Assembly (NCBI RefSeq): GCF_963576615.1
Contig: NC_088708.1
Location: forward strand, 27,597,191 to 27,661,190
Direction of reading: 5' to 3'
Length of the DNA: 64,000 nucleotides
From: Watersipora subatra
Taxonomy: Eukaryota > Bryozoa > Gymnolaemata > Cheilostomatida > Watersiporidae
Under the pieces are notes generated by a model. It saw only the letters and a program-made list of their open reading frames with translations, made no database searches and was not told the DNA's origin. This document shows, in pieces, positions 24,239 through 37,600 of the stretch. The stretch's first letter is position 1; each line of letters starts with the position of its first letter. The position numbers were made by a program, and so were the translations under genes.

Positions 24239-27200
24239 ATGAGAAGTAGTTTACGCAGTGACGGCGTGCTGCTGACTTGTCCCGACAGCAGAGGTTGTTT
24301 GTTTCACCATTATTCAGTGAGAGCTCACAGAGTTGCTATGATGGTCAACAAACACTCACTCAGCGCTACGACCTATCTGACATGCACGCATATTGCTTCT
24401 GTGTGCCTGCTAGCTAAAGGTATGATAATGATTATCTTCTTTTACCAAGGTTTCTGAGCCACTGAAATCATAATATAATTATAATCTGTATTTTTATGAT
24501 GGGCTACCTTTTTTAGGTAGAAATTAGCAAAAAATTTCGACCAAACTTCAATTTCGTAACTTGTAATAGGCAGTCTTTGGAGAAGCTACCTGAAGGTTGA
24601 CTATGACAGGTATAACTACCGTAACTTATATAAAGCGTTTATGTATTTAAATATGCATTCTTGCAGCGAGGTACGCAGATGTGCATCTGTGAGTCTCTGT
24701 GTTCCTACATTCTTATATATAAAGATTATATGTACAAGTGTAGGCCTATGTGTTTTCATGAGCGTTGTAGCACATGCATGTCTTTTTGACTGAATGTACA
24801 CATTCGTTTTTATTAGAAGTGTACGTGTCTGTAGACCCAACTGATATATATCATTAGAGAAATGTAAATATATGTTCAAAAATTTGAAAAAAATGTAGTA
24901 AGCAATTGTCTTGTCAAGACACGAACATTTTTCCAAGTAGCAGTTACAGCAATACCTGTTCAATTGGCTTGCTGCTCTTGCATCAAATATGTTACTTTGA
25001 ATGTATAATGACAGGGTGAAATTTATAAACAATCTATTTTGGCATAGATGACATTTAGACCGCCTATTGTTAAACCAAAACAGCCACGTTTTGATACAAG
25101 ATTCCCGGGGAATTTTGATGGGAGATACTGTGAAAAAATGTTGGCAGTGTTCTTCTCTTCATTGGAAGAGGCCAACAGCTTTATAAGAAAAGAAGAGCTA
25201 CGAACAAACGTTCAATGGTCGATGTTCAAAACACAGAAGAAGTTCTCGGAGACTATAATATTTTGTGGTATGTAGGTCAATGTTGGGGCAAGAATTCTTG
25301 GTTGGGGTTGGCAATTGACTCTGGATGTGTAGTCAATCATTGTAGTAAATCCTATTCTATACTTTGGAGAAACCAAGAAAACAACCATCATCATTTCAGT
25401 ATTAGTCTTGCTTGGCAGCTACTCCTCAAATCATTTACCTGTTTAAATAATTTTCCTGACATCTCATTGGTCGTCATCTATGCCGAAATAGATTGTTTAC
25501 AAATTTCACCTAATGACATATTGAAAATAGCCTTAATTATGCATTATACTTGCCTTTGTGTACCTATAGTAGAAGGGTGACTAAACAATTGTTTTAAAAC
25601 AAAACTAACTGGTCAGATCGGTAAATGGGGCTACGACGCTGACCATAGAAGCTATATCAGCAAGATAGGAGAAAGAAGCCATTGTTAATAATATATAATA
25701 TATATATTGTAATTTAATGATTAGATAGTCTGACATCGAGTTTTCATGAACAGTTTAAAAGTCATAAGCTGTAAACGTGGGTGATTGACCAGCACTTTGT
25801 TCAGAGGCATTGTCAAGGTAATGGCTATTTATCAGTCGCTAAGTAACACAAGCATATTTACCAACACAGAAGCCGTGGTATATGCTTGTGAGACAAGATA
25901 GATACAGTACATATTCAGAAAGACCGGAATAAACTGGAATAAACCAGATTGATAAAGTCATTGCATCACTAGTAGCTATCCAGTAAGAGACTGTGGAGTT
26001 TACTTTGTTTCTATTGTTTGTGGACCTGCTAAGCGTTTGATCACCAAGTACGCATCAGCAATAACTTGTCCAAGCCTGTCCAACAACTATATGACTGCTG
26101 TCTAGCCACCAAAAGCATCAGAAGCCATAACAAAATAATACATCAGAATACAACAAACTAATAACATCAGAAGCAACACCAATCTTAGTTTTGACAAAGC
26201 TACCTTTAGAACAACTGTCTGTGATGAAATTTAGAGTGAACCTACGCAAACACTGTTTTAGATCTAAGTCTATATCGTATCTTAATCACACTTTTACCAA
26301 GTCATATGAGTTTTATGGTTTTACATTTCTATTTTATTTATGTATTTTTCAGTCAGCATCAGTTTTTTATAAGCATATATACAAACATTTTATTCCTCTT
26401 TACAGAGACAAAATACACACACACACGCACACGCACACACACACACATACTTACTCACTTACTTACTTGAAGCCTTTTTGATAGAAATCCCAAAATACAG
26501 TATTAGATTCCAATCTAGCCAAATCTTATTTTTTTACTGTAGAAATGTATGCATTTACCATATTTTTATCAATAAATTTTGATAAAGTTTAATACCACTA
26601 CAATGAGTTGTATTGTGTAAAGGTGAAATGCTTTTGCTCATATCTTTTCGGGATACAAATATGATTGTATTTGACAAGCTTACAGACCAATCTGGTTTGA
26701 TGAGCATAGATCTATTTATAGATATTTTAATAACTTAATCTTAGAAAACTCAGCGATCGCTAACTCACCAGTGTATTGCTAGTTATAGCTGATGAAACAT
26801 GATGATAGATACTCTCCTATAGATACTCTCTCAAGTATAGGAAGGCTTACACAAAGTTTGAATTCGTTCGTTGAAAACTACGTATATTACTTGAGTGAGG
26901 ACAATCTATTATCATTTACTCTGTCATTCCGAGCTAGACTGATTTAATTTGATCATATTTAGGCATTCTAAAATATGGCCTCCAGTAGGCTTCATGTCAA
27001 CAACTTTTCTCTGCAACTGATACAGTATGAGAAGACAAATCTATACTGCTTGTATACTATGCTTAGGCAATAAGCGTCTACTCAGTTACTCATGTTGTTA
27101 TGAGTGCCTTGGTAAAAAGTAATGAACTACTTGTATGTTACCTACATACTAGCAGGTTCTAAAGTTTGTAGCTTGTGTTCATACTTGAGCAGTTATTTTA

Positions 27201-27752
27201 GTTATTTCGATAAGCTGCTCAACCAATTGGGCTTGGTATTAGTACACAGGTATAACTAGTTTATTTATTGCAGGAGTGCGAGGAGAAGGAGACTCCGCAG
27301 TGAATGTTTGGGTCATTGCTTTACCCGTCACCGGAATAGCCTTAGTCGGACTATTCACTTTGTTTTGCATCTGCCGCTATATCTGTCACTTGATATCCTT
27401 CTGCACAAAACTATGTGAAACCGAGCAAAAAGACAGTAAACCGGTGTCAATTGTCATGCCATCACACAGCAATATCCACATGCTAATGGAAGAGGTCCCA
27501 AACCTTAGTGGAGCATCAACACCCAATCTCACAAACCGTCATAAAAGTGCAAACACAGCGGAGTCTCAGAAGCTGCTAGTTGATGTCGTAGACAACATGC
27601 CTCACACTGGCAGCGTTCAAGATGTTTCGAAGGCGATAAATTGTACAAAATCGGAAGAGCTGCCAGTGTTGAGTGTAACAACATCGAAATTGGATGCGAA
27701 TAATGGAATTAGTGAAATATCTCCACCTCAAATAACAATCATAGCAAATTAG
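24239..27752 (+). CDS. Predicted single-pass membrane protein, two exons (5' end uncertain)
   Basis: The supported part is the last exon, 27274-27752, opened by a good acceptor (ttatttattgcag) and ending in a TAG stop. It encodes NVWVIALPVTGIALVGLFTL, a clear transmembrane helix, followed by CICRYICHLISFCTKLC and a ~120-residue Ser/Thr/Asn-rich cytoplasmic tail. A candidate upstream exon at 24239-24419 (donor AAAG|GTATGA) joins in phase and contributes Cys-containing extracellular sequence (LLTCPDSRGC, TYLTCTHIASVC). The joined frame would be 219 residues, but no signal peptide is seen, so a further 5' exon probably exists. The helix region (V-I-A-x-P-x-x-G) is reminiscent of BAMBI-type pseudoreceptors. 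The resemblance is too short to name it. A poly(A) signal at 27970-27979 supports the 3' end. Confidence 0.5.
24420..27273. other. Putative intron; no certain gene
   Basis: Contains an open plus-strand stretch at 25048-25275 (KPKQPRFDTRFPGNFDGRYC...) with protein-like composition but no recognised family or clear splice sites. A CA microsatellite is at 26417-26450. The rest looks non-coding. Confidence 0.4.
26417..26450. repeat. CA microsatellite
   Basis: Short acacac run with two cgcac interruptions. Confidence 0.9.
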
Positions 27753-27969
27753 CTGCAGCCTCTGCATTTTATCTAGTCATAACTGTAACTTCTGTCCATG
27801 ACATGTTTTATTACATTTTAAATGAAATGTAATGAAACTAATATTCTTGTTAATCTGACAATGCTACGCATAGTTTTTCGCAGCACACTTTTTCTTTTTA
27901 TAACAATGTTGTCAAATTTTGCAGTCTATTTTTATGTTTACTAAGATTTATGCAACACTTTGCTATTGT

Positions 27970-27979
27970 AATAAATAAA
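27970..27979 (+). terminator. Poly(A) signals of the membrane-protein gene
   Basis: Overlapping AATAAA hexamers (aataaataaa) about 220 bp after the stop at 27752. Confidence 0.6.
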
Positions 27980-28693
27980 ACCAAAAATGCTGATAAAAGT
28001 AATTACTTTGTTACATTTGAATTCACTGATGACATCAAATGTTGCGAAATTGTTCTTCAACAAAAATGTATTTTTATTCTCGCATCTCAATTATTTTGGA
28101 GAGATGACTTAGAATTTTGATATTATTTGTAATACAAAGGTCAATATAAAAATTTTATACTCCCAATAATTGGTTGTCTCACATTATAATTAGCTACCTG
28201 AGCCATCCAAAGATGCCACTAAATGTTCATCTCGATAGGAACTTTTTAAAACTTTTGTTGATAGCTGTAGCAGTTTACAACCCACTCAAACAACTCTTTT
28301 AAACCCAAAAAATTCAACAAATATTATTCATATCTACGGAGCGCTGGCCACCCTCCCAGCCAAGAGATAGGATTGTTCCACCAGCAAGAATGCATTAAAG
28401 TCAATGATACATACCATATAACTAAAACTTCTAACTGCCATAAAAACAATGAAAAAAGTGTTTGAGGAATGATTCATTTTTTGAGGAAGAAATACGGACG
28501 GACTGTTTTATGTTATCACTGCATAACACTATCTTGATAAGCACAAAAACTGATGAATCCTAGAAAACCACTTGACTTCGTGATATAACTCATAAGTATG
28601 AAAATTCTCATCTAAAACATGTCATGAGATCACTTATATAAGCAATAAAACTCTACTAAGGCTGTTAATTAAATCAGAAATGAGCGTTTCCTA
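27980..28693. other. Convergent intergenic region / IQCB1 3' UTR
   Basis: About 700 bp between the membrane-protein gene (+) and the IQCB1 stop (-). A minus-strand AATAAA lies near 28070 and could end the IQCB1 transcript. No other gene is seen. Confidence 0.4.
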
Positions 28694-31600
28694 TCACAAC
28701 AGGATGTCGTCATTATAAGGCATTTGATGGCTCTCGTCGTCAAGCTTCCTCCACCAGGGCTGGTTGAGTCGTCGCAGCTCATTCGTATGGTTTCCCTGCG
28801 CTTTCGTCGCTACAGGCACTGACCAAGAAACAAACTTATCAATGTCCTCTTCGTGCAGTTCGCTCAACTTTGGAGCATCTAAAATAATGAGGTCATTGCA
28901 AACTGTTAGAAAACTTCAACAATGTTAGGTGACATATTTTGCGGTGTTTTAGTTTTTTACCATTTAAAAGAAAACTGCTTGAATTTTCTTTCTGAGTAAA
29001 TTCAGAGTATAGATGTTGATTCCAAGTAGAGTAAAATTTTATTTTAATATAAAGTTTTACAGCTTCATAATTTACTCAAATCTGCATTCGCCAAACTAAA
29101 TCTGAAAATTTGTTGTTAAAACATATTTACAACGCAAATTTGGCAAAAGTTCAAACTTGAAAATATTAGAGATCATGTTTAAAAGATTTTAGCTTCTACT
29201 AGCCAGTAATTAAAATTGATGTGAAGCTTTCCTGCAGCACTAGTAAGACATCTCTACAACAGATCGGATAAAAAATATAGAAATATCATTTCAATGCGAA
29301 CAAACTCAAAAAGGCAAAATATGCTTACACTGAACCTTCTCTCCACAGCTTATTCCTACCACATACACTACAGTTCTCATATATATAACATACATAGCTG
29401 TGATGTTATATATGCTGTAGGCTATATACTATTTCATTTAATAATCTATTTTCAGTAAAAAACATTTTTATAGTTTTCTGAAAACAAAAGAAAATCGTTT
29501 GAGGCAATTTTTCTGATCAACTACAAAAGCATTGTTTATGTTTAATGCCAAGAATGTTTGTCTGTCAGCGTGAATCTATTTACAGTGATAAATAAAATGC
29601 TTTTCATACAGTTACTCAATATTCCTAAATGCGATTCAATGTTGGTATAGAAAATCAACCAAGCGTGAGATATTCTACGACTACAATATTCCATTTCCAG
29701 GCCACCAGTGGGAACTTTGTTTACAAAAAAATTACACTAGAAAGACTAGAGAACATTACTGTGAGTGCAATCCACCCACGCCTTTTCGATTCCATTGTTT
29801 ACACTGAGGGAGTCAGTCAATACATTGCGTTGAGGCTGTATAAAAATACACGGTTCAATGAAATCAATGGTTAGTTTAAAAGGCTCAAACCTTGCAAGCA
29901 GCCCAATTGATCAGCGAACAACTGTGAGCCCGAGGTTCAGCTATATTTAAAATATCTCTTTGTGTAAAGGAAGTAGACAAGCAGCCAGGCAGATTAAATA
30001 TATACATAACGGAATATCATTGTTCTGTAGGAGGATGTTTTAGCTATGTAAAAAGCTCGTTTTGTTGCCTATGTTATTTGAAAAAATAAAAAATTGCAAA
30101 TCTAGGCCAAACATCAATTTCAACTTGGATGGTGAGAAGAGATGTCAAGAGAGAGTTTCTGCCATTCATGTTAATGAGCACCAATCAACAACACTAATAT
30201 ATAAACCAAACTCAATCAATGCTCAACACATACTATATTCATCTGAAATATTATCTTCATGCCAGGACAGCGAGAAATGTAAAAAACAATCACATAGCTC
30301 GTAACTTCTCAAATAGGCTACAAATTCTTATCATTCTTATCAAATTGTTGATACGTAATCAAAGCATAAATTTGTACTATGATCTTTACTATAATAAGAG
30401 TCATGTCTGTTTATCTGCCAGTCTGAAGTCACAGTGAAGATTGAAAAAAAAGATTACCTCTTACAGGATTCGAACTTGTGACATTTGGCTTGGCGGAACA
30501 ACACTCTAATACTTGCATCAAACAAAGCTCTTCCAGCATTCAGCCAACCTGATCATGTCTCATGGCACAACAGACTATCAGGTCACTAGTTAATATAATA
30601 ACATCAGCACTGGGAACACAGTCTTACTTAACAAGAGATCTGAATCAGTCTCCAACTCAGCCAGAAGAGCATCTCTATGAAGTTTCTTTCTTCGGTCGAC
30701 TCTATTAGTGAACACGTGGCGCTTGAGCATGTCTTGACACCGATTGTGTAGATCCTCCTGCTCAGCTCTCGTTCTTTCTTTATACTGAAAAGTGAAAGAA
30801 TTCATTAGCGTCGAGAGAGAAACAGTAGAGCACATGAGATGGAGTGACATACTGACTCGCCTAAGCATGCAGCAACCAAACATCTGGAGGCTTTTATTAC
30901 GAAGGCTCCCGTAATTGCCGAACATAATTAACCAAAAAACTCAGCACAAGAACTATGGTTGCTACCCATTAGCTTATAATTACATTATTATTAAAAATGT
31001 TTGTGGATTAGCTTATAATTACATTGTTATGGATTAGCTTATTGCTACATTATTATTATTACTAGACGAATGCCTGGCGTTGCACGAGTAATAAAATAAT
31101 TACGCAAAGAATTTTGAGTAACTTACCTAGTAAGCTAGTAACTTGAGCTAGTCAAAATCTTTACTATAGTAAGCCATTCAGAAGTCAGCTTAATAAGCGA
31201 TACACTACGGGTAATGATCAAGTGTGTTAGTTAATAGCCGTTAGTATTTCCCCAAGCGCTTTAAGTGTGCCTATTTTAACCAATGTAATAAAGATTTGCA
31301 CTATTAATCAACACTACAGCTAGTTGAGCATGTAGTCTAATGGGTTGGCTCACCCGTCTGCAGACCTGAAGGTTTTCAGTTTAAATCATCTTCAAAGTGG
31401 ATCTTTTGTATTTGAAACTTTATCGCTATAACTGGACACATGAATGACAGACAAACAAACACTGAGATTTATATATATATATATGTAGATTATTATTATT
31501 GAAAAAGGACGTGGATAAGTTTATTGTTACATTACTAATGTTATTACAATTAAAAAAAGGCATGGCCAAAAAATCAACTTCTCATCAAAACTTGCCATGT

Positions 31601-34600
31601 ACAAACGGAATATTTACATTAAAAGTGCTGAGTGCATGCAATACTCAGCTAGGGTCAGACGTATAACAATATTTGTAACTAAGACATCAGTGCAAGAGGG
31701 AACAGTAAAAACATTTCCCAATAATCAGCATATTCCTCTGTATACCTAACATTTGTTTAAAAGTCTATCATGGTACTGGTGGTCTAACAGTCATTGTTAA
31801 ACTAATTACAAAATCGCTTTAAATTTCATGTTGAATCTAGGTTTTCTACTAGTAAACTAGTCAAGTTAGTAAACTTATCTACTCGCTGAGTATGGGAGAC
31901 ACAGCTACTCGCTAGCAGCCTTCTACATGACAAATAGCTATGTTTAGCCTTATACTTTTAACAAACTTAAGACAGTTCATGTATGGTCATTCGCACGCAA
32001 ATCTATAAAAGAAATAACTCAGAAGGGCAGTGAGTGCCGAGCTTATTCCCAAGTCTATCTAATTCGCCGTTCTTAAAAGGTAAGCTTTGTTAATTAATTT
32101 TATTAATTAACCTTTTGTGAGAGACCAGAGTACATGAGAATATAAGACAAGCGACAAACTGGGATATTGTAATAAGCGATATATTGTTATATTGTTGATA
32201 AGCAGCTGTGGACTAGAGCCTCGGAAAACAGGCAAAACTCAAATCCCAAAGAGATTACTAGTGGTGACAGGCATTCGACCTTGGAACTGCTCTCTGCCAA
32301 GTCAACAAAGCAGACTATTCTGCACTCTGACCAGCAATCAGTTAACTGGAGCGCAGCAAGAACAAAAATAGTGAAATGAAATAAGATAAAACAAAAACCC
32401 AAAATTATCATAGCTATTTCTCATTTATAGATTACAGCTGCTTAAACAGAGGAGCGACTGACTAATTCTTGCAAGAGCAGACAAGTGACCCGTGCATAGA
32501 CCTTAATAGTACGTGATCTTTTTAAAAACAATTTTTTAAAGTATAATTTTATTATATTAGTTTATAGACTGCTTCACTTTATTATTACATTACTACATCG
32601 TGTTTCACTCTATTATTATATTAGTACATAGTGTTTCACTCTATTGTTATATTAGTACATAGTGTTTCACTTTATTGTTATATTAGTACATAGTGTTTCA
32701 CTCTATTGTTATATTAGTACATAGTGTTTCACTCTATTGTTATATTAGTACATAGTGTTTCACTCTATTGTTATATTAGTACATAGTGTTTCACTCTATT
32801 ATTATATTAGTACATAGAGTTTCACTCTATTGTTATACTAGTACAGAGTGTTTCATTCTATTATTATATTAGTACATAAAGTGTTCCACTCCATGTAAAA
32901 GCGTGAAACAAATTTTCTACGGTTTACACATTCGAATACATAAAGCACTTGTTGAAAAACATACTGGATTGCCTTCCCGACGGTCGAGTATAACTTTCTG
33001 CAGAGCAACACGACACTCATCTGTAAGACCTTCAGCTCTCTGCCAGGCTGGTGGATCATTCCGAAGCTTGGCTCGACGTGCTAAGAACTTTCGTGCCTAC
33101 AGTACCATACATGATAACTTATTTATCAACCCAGACGCATTCATAATCAATGTAACTGATCTAGGGTCCTGAACATACTGTCCATGTGCCTATAGAGTTT
33201 ACCTAATGGGATGAATATTTAAAGGATTGGTATGCATAGCCTATAGTTCTTTAAAAATCTCTAAGGAGAGATCGCAAGCTCGCGCGTGTCATCAATCGCA
33301 AGAATAAAATGGACTCACTGACTGCTAATAAAGCTATTTTATTTTTCATTTTTTATTATATTTAGGTATTATATTTGCCTGATGTCATATTAGCTTGCAC
33401 ATTTGGGATCGAGTGAAACAGCACTCTTACTGCAATAGTTTTTAGTGAAACCTGTATTTGCAACAGATGTTGATCAGCTACCTTAAAGCGGAGTATCGAA
33501 AATTAAAAGCCTGCTTTGCATTCGTTACATCCACTTATGAATCGTCTACTCACCGCTCGCTGTATGGTTGTAGCCGCTTTAGTCCTAGACACTTCAGTCC
33601 GCAGGTTGCCAAAGACCTTTCTCTGCACATAGCCCCTCCATGCAGCTTGTACCGTGATGGCTGCTTGAAGTTGCACATTCTCCAAATGCTTAGGTATGGC
33701 TGCCGCTGGCAGCATGTTGAGTATTTGCATGTTCTTTTCTCGGGTGGCCCTCATTGCCTTCTTTCGAGAGACCAACAGTTGGTGTTGCAGCGCTGACTGT
33801 TGCTTTTGCTCATCTGCAATCTTCTTTTGAACTTTCTGCTTGACCCTGTATAAAGTTACATGTGATAGACCAACCTAGATGTCTATGGTAAGATTACCAT
33901 CATTCAACATACATCTGATAGACCAACCTAGATGTCTATGGTAAGATTACCATCATTCAACATACATCTGATAGACCAACCTAGATGTCTATGGTAAGAT
34001 TACCATCATTCAACATACATATGATAGACCAACCTAAATGTCTATGGTAAAATTAATGTTATTCAACGTACACCTGATAGACCAACCTAGATGTATATGG
34101 TAAAATTACCCTCATTCAGCATACATCTGATAGACCAACCTAGATGTCTATGGTAAGATTACCATCATTCAACATAGATATGATAGACCAACCTAGATGT
34201 CTATGGTAAGATTACTGTTATTCAACGTACACCTGATAAACCAACCTAGATGTATATGGTAAAATTACCCTCATTCAGCATACATATGATAGACCAACCT
34301 AGATGTCTATGGTAAGATTACTGTTATTCAACATACACCTGATAGACCAACCTTAATGTATATGGTAAAATTAACCTCATTCAGCATACATCTGATAGAC
34401 CAACCTAGATGTCTATGGTAAGCTTAAAATCATTCAGCATACATCTGATAGACCAACCTAGATGTCTATGGTAAGATTACCATCGTTCAACATACATCTG
34501 ATAGACCAACCTAGATGTCTATGGTAAGCTTACCCTCATTCAACATACATCTAATAGACCAACCTAGATGTCTATGGTAAGATTACCCTCATTCAACATA

Positions 34601-37600
34601 CATGTAATAGACCAACCTTAAATGACTAAATGTCTGTAGAGTACCTCCTATTTAATATATATCTATACTAGCTAAACTAAATGTCTATGAAAATTTTCTC
34701 ATACAATAAATGTCTGACAAAATAATAGAGCCTGGATGTCTATGGCGGACTACTCGTTCCATCGCTTCACCCAAAGCAATGTCAACAAAGTTGGCAACTG
34801 CCAACTCGAGGCGAGCGCATGAAACATTCAATATGGCAGCAATGGCTTAAAACTAGCAGCTATGATAAGCGGCATAACAATTACTAACTACTAAATAGTA
34901 GTTATTAGGCAGCCAACAATTAACAACAGTCATGTAATCAGCCGCTAGCAGTTGGCAGTCAAAAGTAAAAATGGGTTGCTTTTAATGATGGCCGTGCCGT
35001 ATACCCTAAGTTGCTAGTCAAAAATAAAAAAACTAATTAAACTGTGACTGAATGACTATTGAAAGGTTTTACTTGAAGAATAAAGTTGACCTGGCTATAA
35101 ATACATACAAATCAGTCACCTTTCCTAGTCAATTTCTATATAGTAGTTGCTTACTCAGCAAATGGCAAATATAGGTAAGACAACTACCAATTAAATGACA
35201 TGCTTGAAATGATACAATTAGTAGACGATTGCAAATAACATTACAGAGTTATTTTTATCAATATTGCAGTCAGCTCTGAAAGCCTTCTAAAAATATCCTT
35301 ACTACTCAGTATAATTCCTTCTCAAGGTCTATGTGAGGAGAAAGCACTGTTCAACGCAGTCTGAGTGATATGAGTTAGTTTAAAATGGGAGTGAGCCTAG
35401 TGACCCAATTTATTAGTGACCCAATTGAAGTGAGTAGAGCGAAAGTCAGCATACTTCCATATGACAAAAATGAACTGTGTTGAATTTCAGTAAGATGTTT
35501 AAGCCTGTTAATAGCTGTCATCCTTTTAAGTAACAAAATAAAATTGAAAAGTTCGCCTTTTTAAATTTGGAAACATTAAACAGAACATCTCCTTAGCACT
35601 CACAGTAACATCCTACTGGATCATAACAATTCAAAAGTGACAAGGTTCTAGTAGATGCTAGGGAAAAAACCAAACAAAATTTAGAGCCAAGACTGACCTA
35701 GATCTGCGTCAACATTATCTGACTGTGTGTAAGTTACCCTCACCCTCACTTGGCTGTCTATTTAGCTACAAACCAAACAGATCTATAAGAGGCCCCAAAC
35801 CTGAAAGATTCTGGCAACCTTCTATGGGAACTTAGTTATGTGAATAAGTTCTGCCGCCAATGATATCTATGAAAAGTTATGTACCTGAATAACTTCTGCA
35901 GCGATAGAGGTCTATAGGAACTTAGTTATGTGAATGAATTCTGCAATGAATGATATCTATGGAAGGTTATGTACTTAAACAACTTCTGCAGCCAAAGAAG
36001 CCTATGGGAAGTTATCTATGTGCATGATTTCTACAGACAAAGACATCTATGCGAGGTTACTTACCTGAATGATTTTTGCAGCTTAGCAATTCCTGTGTTG
36101 GCCTTCTGCAGAGCCTTTCGAGTCCTCCAGCTTTTGAATGTTGACTGAATCAGTGTAGCGGCTCTATGAAATTTCTCTGTTTCAACCCGCCTCGCATTGC
36201 CAGCATCAAGCAAGCCAACAAACTCCTTCAGGTCTTTACCAAACCCCTAAGAAATCAAATTATTTTTAAAAAAAACAATACAAAAGTAAAATAAAAGTAG
36301 AATGAGAACCTGCTACAGTTATTGATTCACAATATGCAACAAGTACAAAAATATCAAAAACTATAGCTATTAATAGTGCAACCGTTAATAATATAAATTT
36401 AAACACTTCAACTGTTATCAATAAAACTATTGACAACCAAAAAATAAGTTTTTCCACTTTTCACAAAGACGATATTTATTGCATTTTTTTATTTCATAGT
36501 GCTGAAAGAGTTTTTTAATAATACTATTTTTATAAATATTATAAATAATATTATTTTACACATCACATGGCATATAATATATTAATATATATTACATAAT
36601 ATATATAATATATTAATGTATAGTACATAATATATAATAATATATTATATAATATATATTATAATATATATTAATGAATAATGAACGCTGTTTATAGCAC
36701 TAATAATCGTTGTCACTAGTTGCATCTCACAGATAAAACTCTTGATGACCAGAAATCCATATTAGCTGACTACTCTAAATATAGCTCCTTAGGCATCATC
36801 CACTGTTTGGGTAAAACACAATCTAGAACAGGTTGCAACCACAACATAACCAAAGCTAAAACAGACAGTGTCTGATAGGCTGCAATAGACACACCTGGCC
36901 AGACCAGCGACTCATGAGAGGCCGTAAGCCTCTGTACCGACCGCAGATTATCTGTATGAAGTACGGCTGAACTTGACATATGAGTATCAGGGTGGATATG
37001 GCAGCACTAAAACATAACCAATAGATGATTGAGTAAAACTGTTCATGAATTCATGTTTCAGAGACTTTTCAAAAAGGGTATAACATCTTTGCTAATATAT
37101 GTTAATGCTGGTAATAATATGACTCGTGCACCATGAGTGAGCCAAACTCACATAGTCACCAACAACAACTAAACAGTCAGAAATGCCAAGCTTCATTCTG
37201 AGCCTAGCAACTGTTTCAATTTTGTTTATGTGTTTGAAAGATTATGACAGCAGATCTTCTTGCCACGAATCGAATTCATAGCTGATGAATGCGCAATAAC
37301 ATCATACCAATAGAGTTGTCTTCCCACAAGTATTTTACATTAAGTTATGAAGTGCGGGTCTTACAATTAGCTCATACTCAGATCTGGTGTTTTGGGTGAC
37401 CAAAAATAATAGAAATAAACTATATTACTGTTCAAGTTGTGTAATGAATATATTCAATTTAGTAAGAGCTCCGGACACGCCTGAATGTAAGAGAAAGTAT
37501 ACCCACCTGGCCACATATTTATCATCACCAGAGACGATTTTAAAAATCATTTCATCCAAAAGTGCATGTAATACCTTCTCATCTAGACTGGACACAACCT

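Noticed and set aside
29629-29874. 81-codon frame with protein-like composition in IQCB1 intron 11
   Set aside because: No recognised family, antisense to the gene, and no start or splice support; kept only as part of the intron description.
31325-31395. tRNA gene
   Set aside because: Only A/B-box-like pieces; the acceptor and anticodon arms do not pair and the segment lies within a repeat.
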